Assembly (NCBI GenBank): GCA_051294375.1
Contig: CM119266.1
Coordinates: forward strand, 12,375,705 to 12,439,704
Direction: 5' to 3'
DNA: 64,000 bases
Origin: Paraspadella gotoi
Lineage: Eukaryota; Chaetognatha
The notes beneath the pieces were generated by a model. The model was not told where the DNA came from, did not search any database, and saw only the letters and a program-made list of their open reading frames with translations. Both the position numbers and the translations under genes were made by a program. Below are positions 34,011 through 47,117 of the stretch, one piece after another (position 1 is the stretch's first letter; every line of letters begins with the position of its first letter).

Positions 34011-36109
34011 GCTTTCATTCGTCTTCTGTCGTTCAATTTTTTGTGCGTTTTCTAATAAAATTTTCGTATGGGTGCCAAAGTGGTAAACTTTATCGTCTGC
34101 TGTTATTTTATAATTCGTCTCTCTCTCTTTTCCTTTAATTCTGTTTACTATTTAAACCGACAAAATGGCGGGCGGACGAACAATTGAACAATTTTTGTTT
34201 TTTTTCTTTTTTCTACGCGTTATCGCACGACGTGGTGTTTCGCCTCTAAAACGAGAAAAAAAAATAAAAGAATAAAAAAATAAAAATAGAAATTGAATAA
34301 ATAAAGAGAGAAAACAGAAAAAAATGATTTTGTTTTGCGCTGAGACCTCTCACACTTCAAAGTCACTCGCGGCGGTTTCTCTCTATCTCTGTCTCTCTCT
34401 TTTCTCCTTTCGCCTCTCCCTCTTTTCCTTTTTCGTCCTCCCTTTCCCTCTGTCTCCATTCTCGAGTGCTATTTTTAAGCGGAATATAAAGGAAAAGAAA
34501 ATAATAAAAAGAAACATTAGAATGTAAGGAGGGATTTCTTGAAGGAACTTAAACCTAGTATGATATATATAACTTCACCTAATTGAAACCGCTGAAATTA
34601 TCAATAAAAGAATAAGCTATTTTTAGTGAAGATATTAATGGAGTCTAACAGTAAAAGACGAAATGAAAGAAATTTCCTATTATGTTATTTATTTCCTAAA
34701 ATGCAATAAAAGTTCCTACAAAAACAAAAGATACATAGCTGGCTCTAAATATGTTCTCTCAAGGCATATCTAAACATTTTTCGAAATGGGTTTAAAGCAA
34801 TGCTAAATCATCTTAAAGTATACTACCGAAGTAGTTTTTCAAAGATCTGGAATAAAACATTACTGAGATTAATTGATAATTCTTTGAAGTTTTTGGATAA
34901 AATTTCTCCAATTAAAAAACAGATTTCTAGAAAAATATGATTTTTTCAACATTATACATCACTTCCTCATTATGAAATAAGGAGTAAGCTAAATATTTAT
35001 TCAGACAATTTTTTCTAGGGAAAATAGAACATATATAAATGTAAATCATTAATAAATAGCATATTTTTCACAATACTAAGAATAAAGGTTATTTCTTTTA
35101 ATGAAAAAGATTTAAATATTGTCCTCAACTTTATTTTAATAATGTTATTGTTCAAATTTGGCTCCCTATATATAAAAAACATTAGGAATACCAATTGACA
35201 TATCTGGTCAAGATATTCTAATATGTGGGTTATTTTATTTTTGAATCAACATATATGGAAAATATGACAAAAAATAATTTAGGAATCGCTAGACATTTTA
35301 AAAATTGCTCAAGATATATTGATACCTTTTTTTCAGCCGATTTTAAGGATTTTAAAATACATCTTGCCAACATAATATCCAGCAGCACTTACTGTCAATA
35401 AATCAATAGTACAGATAAAAATTTAGATTATTTAGACATAAACATAAATCAGAAAACAAAAATCTTACTCTGTCTGTTTATTGATAAAGGGATTCCTTTT
35501 CTTTTGAAGTAGTAATTACCATATAGGACAGTTGGGTATTCCTAAAAATAGCGCACTAGTGTATTTATTAAGCCCCAATTATAAGATATGCAGAATATGT
35601 TCGACGTTTACAGATTTTTCTTCAGAAGCTATAAATAAGCCAAAAAACTACAAAGTCAGGTTATATATTTAATGGACTTAAGAAAAATGGGAATTAAATT
35701 TTTCAATAATTATTAGGAGCTAATAAAAAAAATAATATGTTACTGATGTTAATCTATTTTCAAAAAGATTATACATGATAGTTCCTAATAAAATGATAAA
35801 GGAAAAAATAACCAAAAGTAAACCATCTTAAATAATAATTATAATAATAACATCAACAATATTATTTAATAACCTATTTAACTTATTTAACTCTCTGATT
35901 CTAATTTATTTTTTAATTTTACCAATTAACTAATGTTAACTTTACTTAACATACCCTTAATTATTAACTTATTATTAAACTAATTATTTAACTTATTTTT
36001 TATTTATTTAACAAATTACAAATTATTTACAAAACCTGAATAAAAATTTCTTCTTAAAATTAATAATGCTGTTGACCAGGGTTTGCGTCTGTTCAGATAA
36101 ACATTCAAG

Positions 36110-36265
36110 ATATACATTAAATATAAGATAAGCAACAATGAAGTATCACCATTTCGGTGATGGCTCCCTAACCTGGATAATGGATTAAAAGCCGAAGTAA
36201 TCTATAGGTATGATAGGTTCCACAACTGATGACCTTCCCGATGTATAAAAAATAAATAAAAAATA
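36110..36265 (+). repeat. Possible non-LTR retroelement 3' tail
   Basis: A short complex segment ending gatgaccttcccgatgtat followed by an (AAAT)-like tail. LINE and SINE 3' ends in invertebrates often look like this. No reverse transcriptase is visible. Confidence 0.3.
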
Positions 36266-37097
36266 TTCAAAAAAGGAATAATTATTAGTAAACAGTAGTT
36301 ATAAAGAAAAAAAGATATTTTAATTTTAAAATTATATTTCATGACATAAAGGTGCCCCATAAGACCTTTCCCCGATGTATCCCTATCAGAAACATCATCT
36401 ACATGGTAGTCTTATCCCTATTAGTAAAAAAAAATCCATATATAACTTTGATCACCCCTCAAAAAATTATCCATTCCCACCCTTTCTGTTCAGCCTCTTA
36501 AGATATTATGATTTTTCATTAATGACTTTCTAACAGAAATGAATGTGTAATATCTATTAGAAAACTAGGACAGATAGTAATCTAACTGTGTTGTTATAGA
36601 TGCTCCCTCTATTTCCAGAGACAACACTGACTTCCCCTTCCCAAATTGATATTTAGATAAATAAAACATTTTTAAGAAAGAAAGCCAATATATATTTGAT
36701 TAAATAATAAGATTAAATACTAAATCCTTCATAAAATATAAAAATAGAAAATAGTGAAACAAGTAATTTGCAAATTTTCATATAATAATTTCTGCATATC
36801 AATTTACACTACTATGGTAAATTATGAAACGGAACCAAAACCATTGGAATTTTTACAACTTTTAGCGTTCTGTTAATGATAGTTTTAGTCCCGAGCCAAT
36901 GCTACAATTTAACTAAAAACGACCCAACAAAAATAACAACCGACAAGCTGCAAGAACAACGACGAAAAGTCTCAATAAAGATGGCGCCAGGCGCCACCCT
37001 CAACCTCTTTTTCAATTTTCCCCAAAACCTCTACTCTGAAGGCAGACAGAAAAACGATGGGAAACCATGAAATCTATGAATCGTCGATTTTGTTTTT

Positions 37098-37214
<117 letters not shown>

Positions 37215-38224
37215 GTTCGAACGGAACCAGGAAAACGCGCTTTGGGAGCAAATAAAGAGAGATATTTCATGGAGAGAGAAAAAACTTTCCCCCTCCCATG
37301 CAACGTTCTTACTTCCTCCGGTTCACCACTTCCTGCCTCCACCCCCCTCCATCAACACCCCCACTCGCGCCTTCATCTCCGAAACTAAGGAAATTAAACG
37401 TCCGCGGATTCACGACTCACGTCTCCAGCGAAATAAAGAGTATTAGACCCGCACGACGACGGAGACGAGATAAAAAAAGGGAAAAGGATAATATCCTCCT
37501 CTCCCCTCCCCGCGCCGAAGAAAATAAGGGCAAAAAAAAAAAAGATAATATTAAAAAAAAAAAGAAATACTAATAATAATAAAAAAAGCGGGAAAGTTGA
37601 AACGAGTTTGGCGACGGAGACAAATTCGTCGGACTCGGCAACCATCTGCCAGAATCTGTTTTAATCAGGGAGGAAAGACGTTAGCGAAGAAGAAGACCCC
37701 CGGCTCTCTCGCTCTCTCTCTCTCTCTCTCACTCTTTTTTTTCCCTCTCTCTCTTGGCACAAAAAAAAAAAAAAAGAAATAAACACTCAAAAAAGACTAA
37801 ATCGAACGGGGAGAGAAAAGTTTGTTTACAAACAAAACAAAAGATAAGAAAAACTCCGTATAAACGCGCCAAACTTTGGTTGCGTCTCCATCTCTCGCTT
37901 GTAAGACTTCGAAAAAGAAAGAACATAAATTCTGTCACATAATAAAGGGGAAAAAATAAAAGGTTCAGGTGTTTATTTCCACTTTGTCTTTGCCATCGTC
38001 GTCGTTATCGTCGTCGTCATCGATATCGTCGCTTTAATCGTCGTCGTCATCGAGATCGTCGCTTTAATCGTCGCCATTTGCGTCATCGATCGAATTTTTT
38101 CACGCCTTTATTTTCTTTACCACGCCAAGCAAGCAAGCAACCAAGCAGCCAAGAAACTAACCAGCGCTTGTTTTTAACCGACTGAAAAAAAAAATAAAAC
38201 CCCTCACGTTGCTGAAGTCGAAAA

Positions 38225-38620
38225 AATCCTCGTTGCTGAGCGGGAAGCGATTCCTCAGTCGGCGCCGACGACTTCAGCGGCGGCAGCGACAGTAGGATCA
38301 GCGGCGACAGCGGCGGCGACAGCAGCGTAAGGGAGTCGTCGTTCTGGTTCCCACGATGATGTATCGATCCAAGAGCTTCGTTCGCGGCTCCGGCTTCGGC
38401 GTCGGCGTCGGCGACGGCGACTCCTAAGTGGATTTCCGTCGACGGATCTCCCACCGGCTGGCGGCACGCGGCAGCGGCCGCCGTGCGGCGTCGCCGATCA
38501 CCCCGTCCGCAGCTGCGCCGCGTCGCGCGGAACAAGAAACGAGTTCGTCGAAGAACCTATTTTCGTGGCGAAGGATCGAATCGACGGTCGACAGTGACAC
38601 ACACCCCACCCACATCCCCA
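38225..38620. other. GC/CpG-rich patch, possible first exon or promoter
   Basis: Dense in cg dinucleotides, with open frames on both strands. On + a stretch coding GSDSSVGADDFSGGSDSR ends at agc|gtaagg, a plausible donor; other frames are also open. No homology recognised. An E-box palindrome gtcacgtgac follows at 38745-38754. Confidence 0.3.
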
Positions 38621-40358
38621 ACCCCTTCCGCCACCTCCATCACCGCCCATCCTTGCGAGCTTGATATATATATCGCTCTCCCCCCCCACGGCCCCCCGTA
38701 ATCGCGTTAAAAACGATCGCTTCTCACGCGCGACGATAGACGTCGTCACGTGACCATAAAAAAAGAAGGAACGATCTCATCTTCTTTGTGAATGACGAGA
38801 TATCGTGAATCACGAGCGATGGATGGATCCATCAATGTGATCGAGGGATGGAGTGATTGATCGATCTATGTAGTGAATGAATGATTGGGTGAATCGCTTC
38901 GCGTTTGTCTCTCTCTTTTTTTTATGCTGACTTCGTTCTCTTCCCTTTCTCGTCTTAATCAACTAACAATACCTTTCTCTCTCTCTCTCTCTCTCTCCCG
39001 TTTCGAAGTCCTCTCTGTCTCTAAATTCTCCAATGTCTCGCTCTCTGTCAGCCCATTTCTTCATCTCTCAACCATCGATGAAAATTTCCGACTCCGTGAT
39101 TTCCTTTGAGGACGGATAAAGCTGTCGGCGTTGAGACTCGCTCTCCCTCGCCCACCATCGTCTCACCCTTTCGCTCTCTGCCTCAACCTCGATCCGGGTC
39201 GCGCGGGGAAACTTACCCGGCTCACCACAGCCTTGCCCGTCCTTCTCCCCCCCCCCTTCGCCTCCAGCTTCCGCGTCTCGACGAAGAGACTTCGCAATTA
39301 ATCACCGCCTAACGCTCTTTAAGTCCCTCTCCGTCTCTCTCGTTCTCTCTCTCTCTTTCTCCCTCGTCCTCTCGCTCTCCATCTCCCTTTTTCGCTTTTT
39401 ATGTATTTCTTTTTAAGAAAAAAAAAGATATTAGGAGAAAAAATGGATACTGATATCGTCCGGTCAGATTTTCTCTTCCTTCTCGCGACGAAAGAAATCG
39501 AACAAGAGGCCTACGCAAAAAGATAACAACAACAACAACGACGACGACGACGACGACACAAATGTTTCGATCGATTCTGTTATCTTCGTTCGACAGGATT
39601 CCTTCCGGTGAAAAGACTTTGTCATTTTATTCTTAGGATCTCGACGAATCAAAGAGAGAGAAAGAAAATCTCGGATAAAATGTCAAAAAATCAAATCGAA
39701 AATCTCTCCAGTCGCAAATATGAGAAAATATCTCAATCTAAAAGACTAAGAGTCAAACTTCACTAAGACCAAAAAAAATAATCCCGCAAAAACCTCACAA
39801 AGACAAACACAAACCCTAGGAGCCTCACGCGTTGCGCGCATGCGCGAAAGAAAAAAAAAAGAAAATCACGCCTTGGTTCACACGCGCAGGAAAAACAAAC
39901 TGGGAAACCGCGAGACGACGCTCTCTTCGGTCGTAAATCAGTTCGCGCGCCATCTCGAGGCTGCGAAACTCGATTCCCTTCCGTCGGTCCTCAATGTTTT
40001 AGACTCTGCGCCACGCCCACATCAACAGCTCGGTACTAAAAAAAAGGGGGAAAAAAATCTCCGCCTCGGCATTTTTCATCGTCTTCGTCGCTGATCGTTA
40101 TCCTGATCGTTATCCTCATTCGCCTTTCGTGAAATATATAATCGTAAATTCCCTGAAGATAAAGTATTTAAAAAAAAAGCAAAACAAAGAAACACTTCCG
40201 TCGATAGGCGCCGTTTTGCGACGCCGCGTTTTGGGTTTCCAAGGCGACGCTGATTCCATCATCGATGACGAAGTCGCCGGCGTCAGCGTTGACGACCTTT
40301 CTAACTGGTCGATGCCTTTTAGTTTTGCGCTTTAGTCGCCGCTTCGTCGTATAGTTCG

Positions 40359-40458
<100 letters not shown>

Positions 40459-40586
40459 CTATCTAGCGGCGACGCCATTTTTTCCCCCCCTTTTTCGCTT
40501 TCCATTTCCCGTCCCTTCGCAAACGAGCCAAACAACTTCTCATTCCTTGACGCTTTTCTCTTCACCGAGTCGACTCCTTCCCTTCG

Positions 40587-40660
40587 TGACGTCAGCGCCA
40601 AAGTCATTTTCGACGCCTCGTCACGTGACGTTGAATCTCCTTTCGCATTCCGCCATCTTT
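40587..40660. promoter_or_regulatory. Promoter-like motif cluster upstream of KCNQ
   Basis: Within 74 bases: a full CRE palindrome tgacgtca (40587-40594), an E-box palindrome gtcacgtgac (40620-40629) and a YY1-like ccgccatcttt (40650-40660). It is 1.4 kb upstream of the KCNQ start and fits a housekeeping-style promoter; assignment to KCNQ is inferred. Confidence 0.35.
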
Positions 40661-41217
40661 ACCGTTTTTTTTCTCACTCTCTCTCTCTCTCTCTCGCGTG
40701 ATTAAAAACCGAAGAAAGAGGAAATTATTTCTCGAACTTTTCTATAGTTCGAGTCTCTGTCTCTCACGGTCTCTGTTTCTCTCTCCCTTCTTCAGTCTCA
40801 TTCGCGCTGCCGCCGAGCGCATAAATCTGGACTTACCCGAGACCCGCCGCTCGGTTTCGAAACGCGCTTCCGCGGACTTGCCGAGCGGGAGGGGAAGCCG
40901 CGCGTTATTGGGAAAACTGACCACCGAAGTAGCCAAGCGGAGTGAAAGCGGAGGAAAGCGGAGTGAAAGAGGAGGAAAGGAAATAAAAAGCGGAAAGAAG
41001 AAGAGAGCAAGAGAAGGAGATAAAAAGGAAAGGCGAGACGAAGGCTTATTGGATGAAGCCGATAGGAGGATAGAGAGAGAAAAATCCGGGCGGGGAAAAT
41101 AGAGAAAGAAAAGAAAGGGAAAAAAGTAGAAAAAACGAAAAGAAAAAAAAAGAAAAAAAGGGGGAAAAAGCAAAAAAAAAGTTAGTGGGGAGAAATTGAG
41201 GCCAGAACAGCGGAGAT

Positions 41218-41221
<4 letters not shown>

Positions 41222-41296
<75 letters not shown>
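41222..41296. repeat. (TC)n microsatellite
   Basis: Perfect run of about 37 units. Confidence 0.97.
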
Positions 41297-41298
<2 letters not shown>

Positions 41299-42090
41299 CA
41301 GTTGTGTTTGCCCCCCCGAAACTAAACAGGAAAAGAAAAAAAAAGGCAAAGAGCAAAGAGAATAATAATAAGCAAAGGAGGAAAGAAATAAAGAAAAAAG
41401 AAAAAAAGAAAAAAACACATAAAAGAAATAGAAAAGGGGGAGCGAGCGAATGAGGCTTTGATTAAGACGGCGAAAAGGAAGACTGTGACAAAACCAAGAG
41501 TCGTAAATAACAGCAAAAAACAGTCGAGCCGAGTCGACAACAGCCCAGGGAGCAACTGGTTTAAAAAAAAAAATAACGACGGACTGCGGCGAATTGCCGA
41601 AAGTAAATCCATTGACTGCAGTCATAGAATAAGATTGATGGCAACAAAAAGAACAGCATAGTGCAGCAAAAGAAAAAGAGCACTACTTGCAGCAATAATC
41701 GCGATCGACTGAAGCAAAAACACCCGAGCGATTAAATCACCCCCCCGTCCCCCAAGAAAACCTAAAGAAATAAACAGCCGGCTTTCCTATGGACAAGTGA
41801 ACACTGAACACTCTTCTCGATTTGAAAAGATCGATTCTCATAATTTATCGCCTTCGCGTCATTAAATTAAGAATAACCCGCGGTGACCACGAGCCTCCCT
41901 TCATCCCGATCATAACCAATGACAAACTGCCTCTTCGATTTTCTGACCAATCAGAGGAGGAAACGAGAAAAACAGCGATTTAAGAGTCTGCTTTCTTAAA
42001 AACATAATAACCTACTGACGACCAATCCGCGAAACAACAACAACGACGACAACCAACTCCTCCTTCAACGACGCCTCCACATCCCTCTCG

Positions 42091-42257
42091 ATGCTCCCCT
42101 TCGTCAAGATGCGGCAGGAGCGGCTGAGTCGGAAGACGCCCCGACTAAAGACTTTTCAGAGCGCCGCCTACAACTTCCTGGAGCGACCCAGCGGTTGGAA
42201 GGCGGTCTCCTATCAAATCTTCGTTTTTGCTACTGTCTTCTTTACCCTCGTCCTCAG
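42091..42257 (+). CDS. KCNQ: KCNQ exon 1 (start, S1), GC donor
   Basis: Ends ctcag|gctagt. The GC donor at 42258 is required: it joins LVLS to VFSTIPEH. Using the GT at 42262 adds 4 bases and runs into a stop in exon 2. The N-terminal cytoplasmic part is short for the family, so another 5' exon with a different start cannot be excluded. Confidence 0.88.
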
Positions 42258-42545
42258 GCTAGTGAAGGAGCTTGATTGATTGATTGTTTGATTGATTGAT
42301 TGATTTATTGATTGAATGAATGAATGGAAGATTCATTTATTAATTGTTAGAACTATTAATTAAAGAATTTTTATTGACAGTGCGAAGTAAGATGATTATC
42401 ATTAACTTATCCGGCCCACCCTATTTTTTTTTCCAAATTCCAGTGTCTTCTCCACCATTCCCGAACACCAAGCCTGGTCCGTTGAATTCTCGGACAAAAT
42501 GGAGTTCGTCATCATCTGTTGGTTTTCCGCTGAATTTTTGCTCAG
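42091..42545 (+). CDS. KCNQ: KCNQ-type voltage-gated K+ channel, first two coding exons (3' partial)
   Basis: Two exons (42091-42257 and 42444-42545) give 89 residues. NFLERPSGW (28-36) matches the KCNQ signature before S1; residues about 40-60 form S1 and end in the family motif VFSTIPEH; residues about 73-90 are the start of S2. KCNQ channels carry slow M-type K+ current at the plasma membrane. The upstream frame is closed by tga at 42016 with no AG in between, so the start is ATG 42091 or, with a better context (aag before it), ATG 42109. The intron between the exons uses a GC donor. No later KCNQ exon (rest of S2 to the pore) is visible up to 64000. Confidence 0.9.
42270..42330. repeat. 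(ATTG)n tetranucleotide tract in KCNQ intron 1
   Basis: gattgattgattg units grading into gaatgaatgaatg, starting about 13 bases after the GC donor. Confidence 0.9.
42444..42545 (+). CDS. KCNQ: KCNQ exon 2 (S1 end to S2 start)
   Basis: Acceptor attccag ends at 42443, donor ag|gtaggg at 42546 (phase 2). It encodes VFSTIPEHQAWSVEFS and KMEFVIICWFSAEFLLR. A TC array begins only about 25 bases downstream of the donor. Confidence 0.9.
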
Positions 42546-42569
42546 GTAGGGAAATCAATCTTCGGTCAG

Positions 42570-42571
42570 TC

Positions 42572-42664
<93 letters not shown>
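42570..42664. repeat. (TC)n microsatellite in KCNQ intron 2
   Basis: Perfect run of about 47 units, starting about 25 bases after the donor of KCNQ exon 2, sense-strand pyrimidine. Confidence 0.97.
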
Positions 42665-42668
<4 letters not shown>

Positions 42669-44579
42669 CCCTCCAAAACCAAAAGAATTCGCCTGGTTGG
42701 GAAATTAAGCAGCAGGAAGCATCGAACCGGTCCGGACAGCAGATACGAGAAGAAATAGAAAGAGAAAGAAAGAATCAAACAAAAACAAACACAGAAACAA
42801 AGAAACAAAGAAAAATGAAAGAACAAAATTTAAAAAATTAGATAAAAAACATAAAATAATATAGTATATTAAATATTAATGTTAAATATTAAATGTTTTA
42901 AAATCTAAAAAACCCAAGATATTGAAACAAGTAATTTTTAAATTTTCTTAATACGTAGTATAATAAATATAATTAAGACAGGAAAGAATGAAATTGTGAA
43001 AAGGTATAATGATCACGGAGTCTAGAATAATAAAAAAAAAGATAAATAAAGTCCCACCCTCGTTCATAGACATCTAATTGGGCCGAAAGACGAGGCTCGT
43101 TCCCCGCCGATTCACTTCCGGATCCCAACGGTCGTTGAGTGGGCGTCGGCCATTTAACGACAATCGTCAGTTCGTTGGTTCCCCGGGTTATGGCACAGAT
43201 GAATTCGGGCGGCGCTTGATGGGCCCATTGCTGCCCATTGCTGTTTGGTGTTTGGCGTCCGTGAAATCTGGAAGGCGTGCGACGGGGGCGAGTGACGCAC
43301 TGCGCAGATGTGAAAAGGAGATGAGGGTGGAGTGAATGGTGTAATCGAAGGTCGAGTGGGCAACCCGTGAGGATGCAGAGAACAACACTGTGCGAAAATT
43401 TTAGCATCAATAATGTATAATGGTAGAGCCAAACTTCGTCAATGGGGTGGGTCAGAAGTCCAGAGAGTTTGATTTGGGAACGCTTTCCAAATGAAACTTC
43501 ATACATTTCTGAGAAAACTTTCAATGGAGCAAATTTTTCTTAAAATGGCAAAGAAGGCATTAGTAATTAATTTTTTAAATATTTATTTATAGATAGGAAA
43601 TGTTAAAAAATTTTTTTTGAATTTTTTTATTTTTAAAAGCAGATTCAAATAGCTTATAAAAAGTTATCTACACAAAGTATAATTCTTTTTTTAATACTTT
43701 GATGATAAGTGGGTTAAATTGAGAAAAACCTTAAAAAATCATCAATCAATATCATCATCATCCGATGATTTTAGCAGTTTTTACTAATTTTTAGTAATAA
43801 AACCATCAAAATTTTAAAAGTTGTAATTAATTATTTTAACTTTTTAAGCTCTATTCAGAATCAATTAAAAAAACTTAAAAATATCCAAAAAAATTTTTAA
43901 CATTATATAGCAATATAATAATATTAATTAGCGAATTACTCATGGTTCGGAACATTTTTTGCCAAAAAAATATTTTAACCACAATAATTAATACCAATAA
44001 TGGATTAGTTTAATGCTGTTCCCATTAAAATTTGATTTGGTTCGGCTACCGCTAAATAATGGTAGTGTATATAGGCAACCTCGTATCATCGATTGCCAAA
44101 AACATGTATCGTTATTCGAGATATTAAGTTTGATATTTGCCCCGAAAAAACTCGAGATAGAGATTCCGTGTGGAAACCGAATATAAACGACAAAATGATT
44201 TGATGAAAATAAAACGGTGATGCGACCTTCGTTGTATCGCTGGTCGGTTTGTGATTGGTGGAACGGCGGAAGGGGGAAGGGCGTGGCGGGGATGTTGAAG
44301 GGGGCGCGTGTCCTCGGGCGATAATAAACCAGTTTCTCTCCGAGCCGAATCCGTTCCGCGTCCGTTTGTTTCATTATCGTGTTGCCATGGAAACTCGGTG
44401 TCCGTCGGTCGTAACCGGACCGAACAATATCCCCGAAGAGCTAAAACCGGCGACGATACGATGACGACGAGACGCGACGACGGCGACGACGACGCGACGA
44501 CACGATAAATTCTTTCGCGATTGTTTGACCTCTCACGGCGGAGAGCCAAAAGAAAATCATCTTGAGAGACTGCGAGTAA

Positions 44580-44607
44580 GACAGAGAAGAGAGAAGAGAG
44601 GAGAGAG

Positions 44608-44674
<67 letters not shown>

Positions 44675-44675
44675 A
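44580..44675. repeat. (GA)n array in duplicated block A
   Basis: Counterpart in copy B is at about 46830-46929. Confidence 0.95.
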
Positions 44676-44779
44676 TTTAAGAAAAAAGGCGGAAAACAAA
44701 TAAAGAATCTATCATGTAAAGGTCGCTTTCTTTTTCCTTCTTTCCGGTTTCGATAAGATTGTTATCACTATTCTAGCAA

Positions 44780-44787
44780 TTCTCTCT

Positions 44788-44860
<73 letters not shown>

Positions 44861-44880
44861 TTCCTCTCTCTTCTCCTCTT
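44780..44880. repeat. (TC)n array in duplicated block A
   Basis: Counterpart in copy B is at about 47037-47135; with the GA array about 105 bases upstream it forms an inverted pair. Confidence 0.95.
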
Positions 44881-45276
44881 CGCCCCCTCTCCCCACGAAA
44901 GAGTGTAAAGTATTTTCGTGAACTTTCCTCGGTTTTTCACGACGAGAAACAAAAAGTCACGAGAGACTAAGAGAGAAGAAGGCTCACGCGAGAAAAAAAG
45001 ATGAAGTGAAAAATGAAAATAAAACCGACGTAAGAATTAAAAAAAATAAAGAACTTTAAGAGTAAAAAAAGAGAAGCAAAGATTCGGGGGAAAAAATATG
45101 TAAATTAGATAAATCCCTGCCAACTTGCCAAGGCTGCGAAAAGAAAGAAAAAAAGAAGGAAACGAAGTTCAGCCGATGGAAGAGAGTCGAGAAAATAAAT
45201 ATGGCCGAAAAAAAGAGGTGGACGGAGGAAAGAAAAATGAGAAAAAAGGAAAGGAAAAAAGGAGGAAGGAAGAATA

Positions 45277-45301
45277 NNNNNNNNNNNNNNNNNNNNNNNN
45301 N
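45277..45301. other. Assembly gap (25 N)
   Basis: Separates the two copies of the 2.2 kb duplicated block. Confidence 1.
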
Positions 45302-45332
45302 GATGAGAAGATTGATATTATATTGTTCCATA

Positions 45333-46839
45333 GGCTCGTTCATAGACATCTAATTGGGCGAAAGACGAGGCTCTTTTCCCGCCGATTCACTTCCGGATCC
45401 AACGGTCGTTGAGTGGGCGTCGGGCCATTTAACGACAATCGTCAGTTCGTTTGGTCTCCCGGGTTTATGGCACAGATGAATTCGGGCGGCGCTTGATGGG
45501 CCCATTGCTTGCCCTTGCTGTTTGGTGTTTGGCGTCCGTGATAATCGGAAGGCGTGCGACGGGGGCGAGTGACGCACTGCGCAGATGTGAAAAGGAGATG
45601 AGGGTGGAGTGAATGGTGTAATCGAAGATCGAGTGGGCACCCGGTGAGGAGCAGAGAACAACGACTGTGCGAAAATTTTTAGCATCAATAATGTATAATG
45701 GTGAGAGCCAAACTTCCGTCAATGAGGGGTGGGTCATGAAGTTTGATTTGGGAACCTTTCCAAATGAAACTTCATACATTTCCTGAGAAAACTTTCAAAT
45801 GGAGCAAAAATTTTCTTAAATGGCAAAGAAGCATTAGTAATTAATTTTTTAAATATTTATTTATAGATAGGAAATGTTAAAAAAATTTTTTTTGAATTTT
45901 ATATTTTAAAAGCAGATTCAAATAGCTTATAAAAAGTTATCTACACAAAGTATAATTCTTTTTTTAATACTTTGATGATAAGTGGGTTAAAATTGAGAAA
46001 AACCTTAAAAAATCATCATCAATCATCATCATCATCCGATGATTTTAGCAGTTTTTACTAATTTTTAGTAATAAAACATCAAATTTTTAAAAGTTGTAAT
46101 TATATTTTTAACTTTTTAAGCTCTATCAGAATCAATTAAAAAAACTTAAATAATCCAAAAAAATTTTTAACATTATATAGCAATATAATAATATTAATTA
46201 GCGAATTACTCATGGTTCGGAACATTTTTGTTGCAAAAATATTTTAACCACAATAATTAATACCAATAATGGATTAGTTTAATGCTGTTCCCATTAAAAT
46301 TTGAATTTGGTCGGCTACCGCTAATAATGGTAGTGGTATATAGGCAATCCTCGTATCATCGATTGCCAAAAACATGTATCGTTATTCGAGATATTAAGTT
46401 TGATATTTGCCCCGAAAAAACTCGAGATAGAGATTCCGTGTGGAACCGAATATAAACGACAAAATGATTGATGAAAATAAAACGGTGATGCGACCTTACG
46501 TTGTATCGCTGGTCGGTTTGTGATTGGTGGAACGGCGAAGAGGAAGGGCCGTGGCGCGGGATGTTGAAGGGGGCGCGTGTCCTCGGGCGATAATAAACCC
46601 AGTTTCTCTCCGAGCCGAATCCGTTCCGCGTCCGTTTGTTTCATTATCGTGTTGCCATGGAAACTCGGTGTCCGTCGGTCGTACCAATGACCGAACAATA
46701 TCCCCGAAGAGCTAAAACCGGCGACGATGACGATGACGACGACGACGACGACGCGCGACGAAAATTCTTTTCGCGATTGTTTGACCTCTCAAGGCGGAGA
46801 GCAAAAAGAAATCATCTTGAGAGACTGCGAGTAAGAGAG

Positions 46840-46935
<96 letters not shown>

Positions 46936-47036
46936 AAAAAGGCGGAAAACAAATAAAGAATCTATCATGTAAAAGGTCGCTTTCTTTTTCCCTTCTTTCC
47001 GGTTTCGATTAAGATTGTTATCACTATTCTAGCAAT

Positions 47037-47117
<81 letters not shown>

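Larger units (their letters stand above)
31880..36860. other. Gene-poor region
   Basis: TC arrays at 32000-32065, 32285-32560, 33330-33432 and 33966-34012, GC-richer DNA at 32700-33060, and AT-rich spacer from 34530 to 36860. Nothing firmly coding; a 50-codon open frame at 33807-33959 is treated as a finding. Confidence 0.5.
43057..45219 (+). repeat. 2.2 kb duplicated block, copy A
   Basis: Matches 45333-47470 along its whole length, from gttcatagacatctaattg to atggccgaaaaaaa. It has two GC-rich patches (43080-43330 and 44230-44460), an AT-rich middle, a GA array and a TC array. No conserved protein recognised. Confidence 0.92.
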
